This document shows positions 33,990-37,235 of a stretch of DNA of 37,235 bases, in pieces (position 1 is the first letter of the stretch; each line of letters begins with the position of its first letter). A model generated the notes under the pieces. That model did no database searches. It was not told the DNA's origin and was given only the letters and a program-made list of their open reading frames with translations. The position numbers and the translations under genes were made by a program. The DNA lies in the NCBI RefSeq assembly GCF_001039355.2, contig NW_019775980.1, positions 126,415 through 163,649 on the forward strand, given 5' to 3'. Source of the DNA: Lingula anatina (Eukaryota > Brachiopoda > Lingulata > Lingulida > Lingulidae).

Positions 33990-35450
33990 ACAAGGTCGTC
34001 ATCCACCGTCCACTGCACGCTTTGTTAACTTTCAGTGCCGTGAATTTTGGTACCTGACATTTTTAGGGAGAGGGTAAGGTAAATATCATATCTGGTAAAA
34101 AATATAATCACAACTCTCAAAACTATCTATGAAGCTTTTTTAGAATTAAAAGGGAGAAAAATTGATGGTGTGATTTCTTTTGGCATGGACGAGGCATAAA
34201 AAACAGTAAAATTTGCGATGATTATAACAAAGAAATTGAAAATATATATGTGAATTTACTGTTTCAACAATAAAAAATTTCACTTATCCTGATTTAACAA
34301 TAAATTTTTGCAAATGCAGAGCATTATAATAGGAATAACATGGACTGTTCACTGTATTGTTTTATTGTATAGATATCAAAAGAATAAAAAATATAAAAAC
34401 AGAGAAAGAGAAGAAAGCATGAGTCGGTAACTGTAAAGCAAGTAAAAGAAAAATGTAACTGAATAAAATATAAGTAGATAATTAAATGAATGGATTATTC
34501 AATTGATGACAAAGGAAGAGATGAAAGAAAATATGAAGGAAAAAAGAAAGAAATGAACGTAAATTGCCTGGAAAAGTCAAACAAACAAACAAGTAAAAAT
34601 AGGAAAAAAGCCGCAGAAAGCAAGACCATCTGTGGATCACCAACCTTTGATCTCGTTATTTCATGTAAAGGTTGTGACACGCTTCTCAACGCAGCTGTTA
34701 ATTTTTTCCTTGTCCTCTCCCTATAATAGACGAGGACCGCCAGTTTAACCTGGACACAATACGGTGACACTATAACGGGATATTCCACGCAAGGGGAAAC
34801 CTGTCCTTCGGAATGATGTATGTTACGGGGTAAACGTTTTCTTCACTGGGTAATGTGTGGATACGGTTTTGTCTTATTTTACAGGCAGCCTTCAATACAT
34901 GGACATACATGCGGATTGACGCTTTTGAATGTACCATTTATTAAAAGAATTAAATATGGTATTATGATCAACGATTTAAGCATTTTTTGCTGATTTTGTG
35001 AAATAACCTATATTGTCACTGGGTGTGCGCGCGCACGTGATATATTTGGTGCGGGGACTGAAATAACCTGTTAAGTATTAAAGGTGTATTTTGTGCGTCT
35101 GAAAATTACTCATATAATTTTTGATATCTATATATACAATCCTTCAGGAGATCTCCACAGATTAAAAAAGTTGAAGCAGTTGCTGTCGTGGATTGTAGGC
35201 TCTAAATATGCCATAAGCGTAACCGCAGTCATTGCGATAGATGTGCTACACCCGTGGCAGCAGTCATTGCGTTAGATAAGATAAAAAAGCGCAATCCGAA
35301 CCTGCGATAATCTACGATGACAGGGGGTGCTCACTTGGAATCTAAACACATTCAAACCAAGTGCTTAATTTGGAGTTAAATAAACGGGTATATTGTTTAA
35401 CAATTCTCGTTGCTGACGAAGGCTGTTTTAGTCGATTTCAAGTGGAGGCC
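33990..35450. other. No gene seen
   Basis: AT-rich DNA with A-rich stretches near 34380-34620. No splice-supported coding frame or repeat family was recognised. Confidence 0.5.
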
Positions 35451-35453
35451 TGG

Positions 35454-35700
35454 ATTCTCTCTAACCTTTTCCCATGGGATCCTTCCACCCCCCTTCCCCT
35501 TTGCAAAAGACAATAGGCTGAACGCTTTAACCCTCTCGACCCTCTCACTGTGTCGTCCCTTCCCTCAGGACCCCCAGTATATATATCACAAGCAACATCA
35601 TTTTTACCCTCTGGACCCTCCCACTGTGCCACCCCTGCCTTTTAAATCCCCAAGTTGCTATACCACGAGCGGTTTTATTTTAACCCACTCAACCACCTGA
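35454..35700 (+). repeat. Diverged tandem repeat, period about 76 bp, about 3 units
   Basis: ACCCTCTCGACCCTCTCACT (from 35530), ACCCTCTGGACCCTCCCACT (from 35606) and AACCCACTCAACCACC (from 35682) recur at 76-77 bp, with similar T-rich 3' halves. A weaker unit may start near 35454. Confidence 0.6.
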
Positions 35701-35741
35701 GTTTTACACTCTTCTGGATATATTTTTCATATTTTTTCTTA

Positions 35742-35743
<2 letters not shown>

Positions 35744-35788
<45 letters not shown>

Positions 35789-35790
35789 TT
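35744..35790. repeat. (TTA)n trinucleotide microsatellite
   Basis: About 15 uninterrupted ATT units. Confidence 0.95.
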
Positions 35791-36199
35791 GTTTGTTTTT
35801 TGACACAGTGGTTTGTTCTCAGCCTGAGAGCCAGAGCACTAACGGTGGCTCCACCTCTGTCCCACGCTTTGCTCGTTATCTTCTCGAACTGGGAATTTAC
35901 AGCTGACAATTATCATTTCTCTCATTTTTACAATTCCTGTTTTTTTATTTCCCCAAAACAAATGTCAACAATAACCACTTTTTACACCCTCTATTCACAA
36001 TGTAGCAAAGCTGGAGGATGGAACTAATTGTGTCCCCAGAATTTATTATTAAAAAATATAATACCGTTCATTTTATGTATTTTAAATCTGAGAGTAGACT
36101 AATAATTGTTCATTCAAAATTGTCAAACAATTTAATCCCTCTAATTTGTCCTATTTTAATAATAATTGAGTCTACAATAAACCCCTTATAATGCTTATG

Positions 36200-36556
36200 G
36201 TCCGTATTCTTATGGAATTCAGTAAATAATTCAAATACAGTATATGGTATTACAATAACCCTTATAGAGGGACCACTTTACAAAAAACAACTACAAAATT
36301 GTCTTCTATGACATAATAAGTCTGTAACCCTCTGTCTTCTATTGAAATAAATAAATAACATGAAAAAGTAAAATGAACCTATCGGCATAATTTATTGGGC
36401 AATTATTCTAATCGAAATCCAATATTTGTTTTAAATAAACCTTGTGTAAAACACATAGATCCAATAATCAATAATCTTAATTAGTTAAATAAATCAAATT
36501 GTAGTTTGCCTTCCCCATTTTTATTACTCATTGTCCGTATTCTTATGGAATTCAGT
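36200..36556 (+). repeat. 24-bp direct repeat, copies 333 bp apart
   Basis: A 24-nt sequence beginning GTCCGTATTCTTATGG is identical at 36200-36223 and 36533-36556. The sequence between and around the copies is AT-rich and not otherwise clearly duplicated. Confidence 0.85.
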
Positions 36557-37235
36557 TAACTTTTTCCGTGTTTACATTCACGTTTTGTTTGTCCAAGTTC
36601 TCGTTTGTCGTTGTCCATGTTACTTCTGTCATTGTTATAATTACAGATAATATGTTCACCGCTATTGTGTACTTTCTGAACTATGAATCATATAGTATAT
36701 GGTATCTGTAATAAAAACAAGGCAGCAAAGCTGTCAAATGTACAGACAAAAAGCAGGAAATAACTAAATAGGCTGCTGTCAATTCTGATGCAAAAGTACA
36801 TTATGTTAAACTGCAAATTCAACATCAAATTTTAATTATGCTCAACAGGTAATACCAATGTAAGTAAAATGTGTAACAAGTTCACACTTTGAAAATGTAT
36901 AAAATCCAGAAAAAGAAGCCAATTAGACTGCTTTTCGAACTCAGGCTGCATTTTAGTCCTGTATTTCTTTTTTTGAAAGTTTGGCAATCATAAGTAACAT
37001 GGTTTTCCCATAATGGTCATCATGGCAGCAGCACCCAAAAGTTGTGTTTTCTTCTATTCTGATGCAATATTACAAAATGGTTAAACAGCATAATGACAAT
37101 CAATTTTTATTAATAAAATATACGTATCATGGATTTTCAGAAAATGTGACTAGCATGGGTCTTCAGGCCTGTGGAACTTCAAAGTCACAAATGCCAATAT
37201 GTGAAAAATTAAATTTTCACAAAAAAAAAAAAAAA
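36557..37235. other. AT-rich right end, no gene seen
   Basis: No coding or RNA feature recognised. The window ends in a run of 15 A, probably a contig edge in homopolymer rather than a transcript end. Confidence 0.5.

Noticed and set aside
37221-37235. Poly-A end as a transcript 3' end
   Set aside because: No AATAAA close upstream on the plus strand and no gene leading into it; more likely a contig edge at a homopolymer.

Overview
This is eukaryotic, intron-rich animal DNA. It is AT-rich, with very long introns, GT/AG splice signals, many dinucleotide, trinucleotide and tetranucleotide microsatellites, short foldback or MITE-type elements, and no operons or bacterial signals. The one solid gene belongs to an animal PX-domain family. 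The repeat style fits a marine invertebrate, perhaps a mollusc or another lophotrochozoan. That placement is a low-confidence guess from texture and not from a diagnostic sequence.

The supported gene lies on the minus strand and runs from the ATG at 29930 to the TGA at 7399. It has three coding exons (29930-29666, 10236-10136 and 7878-7399) whose splice phases agree exactly, giving a 281-residue protein. Residues about 20-136 form a PX domain most like those of the NADPH-oxidase organizers (p47phox, NOXO1) and Tks/SH3PXD2 adaptors. What follows is an Asp-rich and Ser-rich tail, not SH3 domains. Intron 1 is about 19.4 kb and intron 2 about 2.3 kb. A CpG-rich, CCAAT-bearing segment at about 33700-33980 is a candidate promoter for this gene.

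Region by region: 1-1500 holds a diverged local duplication of about 300 bp and weak candidate plus-strand exons. 1500-7398 is mostly featureless, apart from a 48-bp minisatellite at 3562-3765. 7399-29930 is the PX gene; its first intron carries nearly all the repeats, including compound microsatellites, a hAT-like MITE (16086-16252), two PIF/Harbinger-like MITEs in opposite orientation (22141-22355 and 22759-22961) and members of a dispersed foldback repeat family. 29931-37235 is upstream DNA with more of that family, the CpG-rich block, a 76-bp diverged tandem repeat and an AT-rich end.

Two single-base 'n' positions (22510 and 24889) each sit between two copies of the same sequence (209 bp, and about 1.8 kb). 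These look like assembly joins with untrimmed overlap rather than real duplications, so true intron 1 is probably about 2 kb shorter than it appears. I found no RNA gene, CRISPR array or multi-gene novel system. The most interesting biology is the PX protein with an acidic tail in place of SH3 domains, and the paired MITEs.
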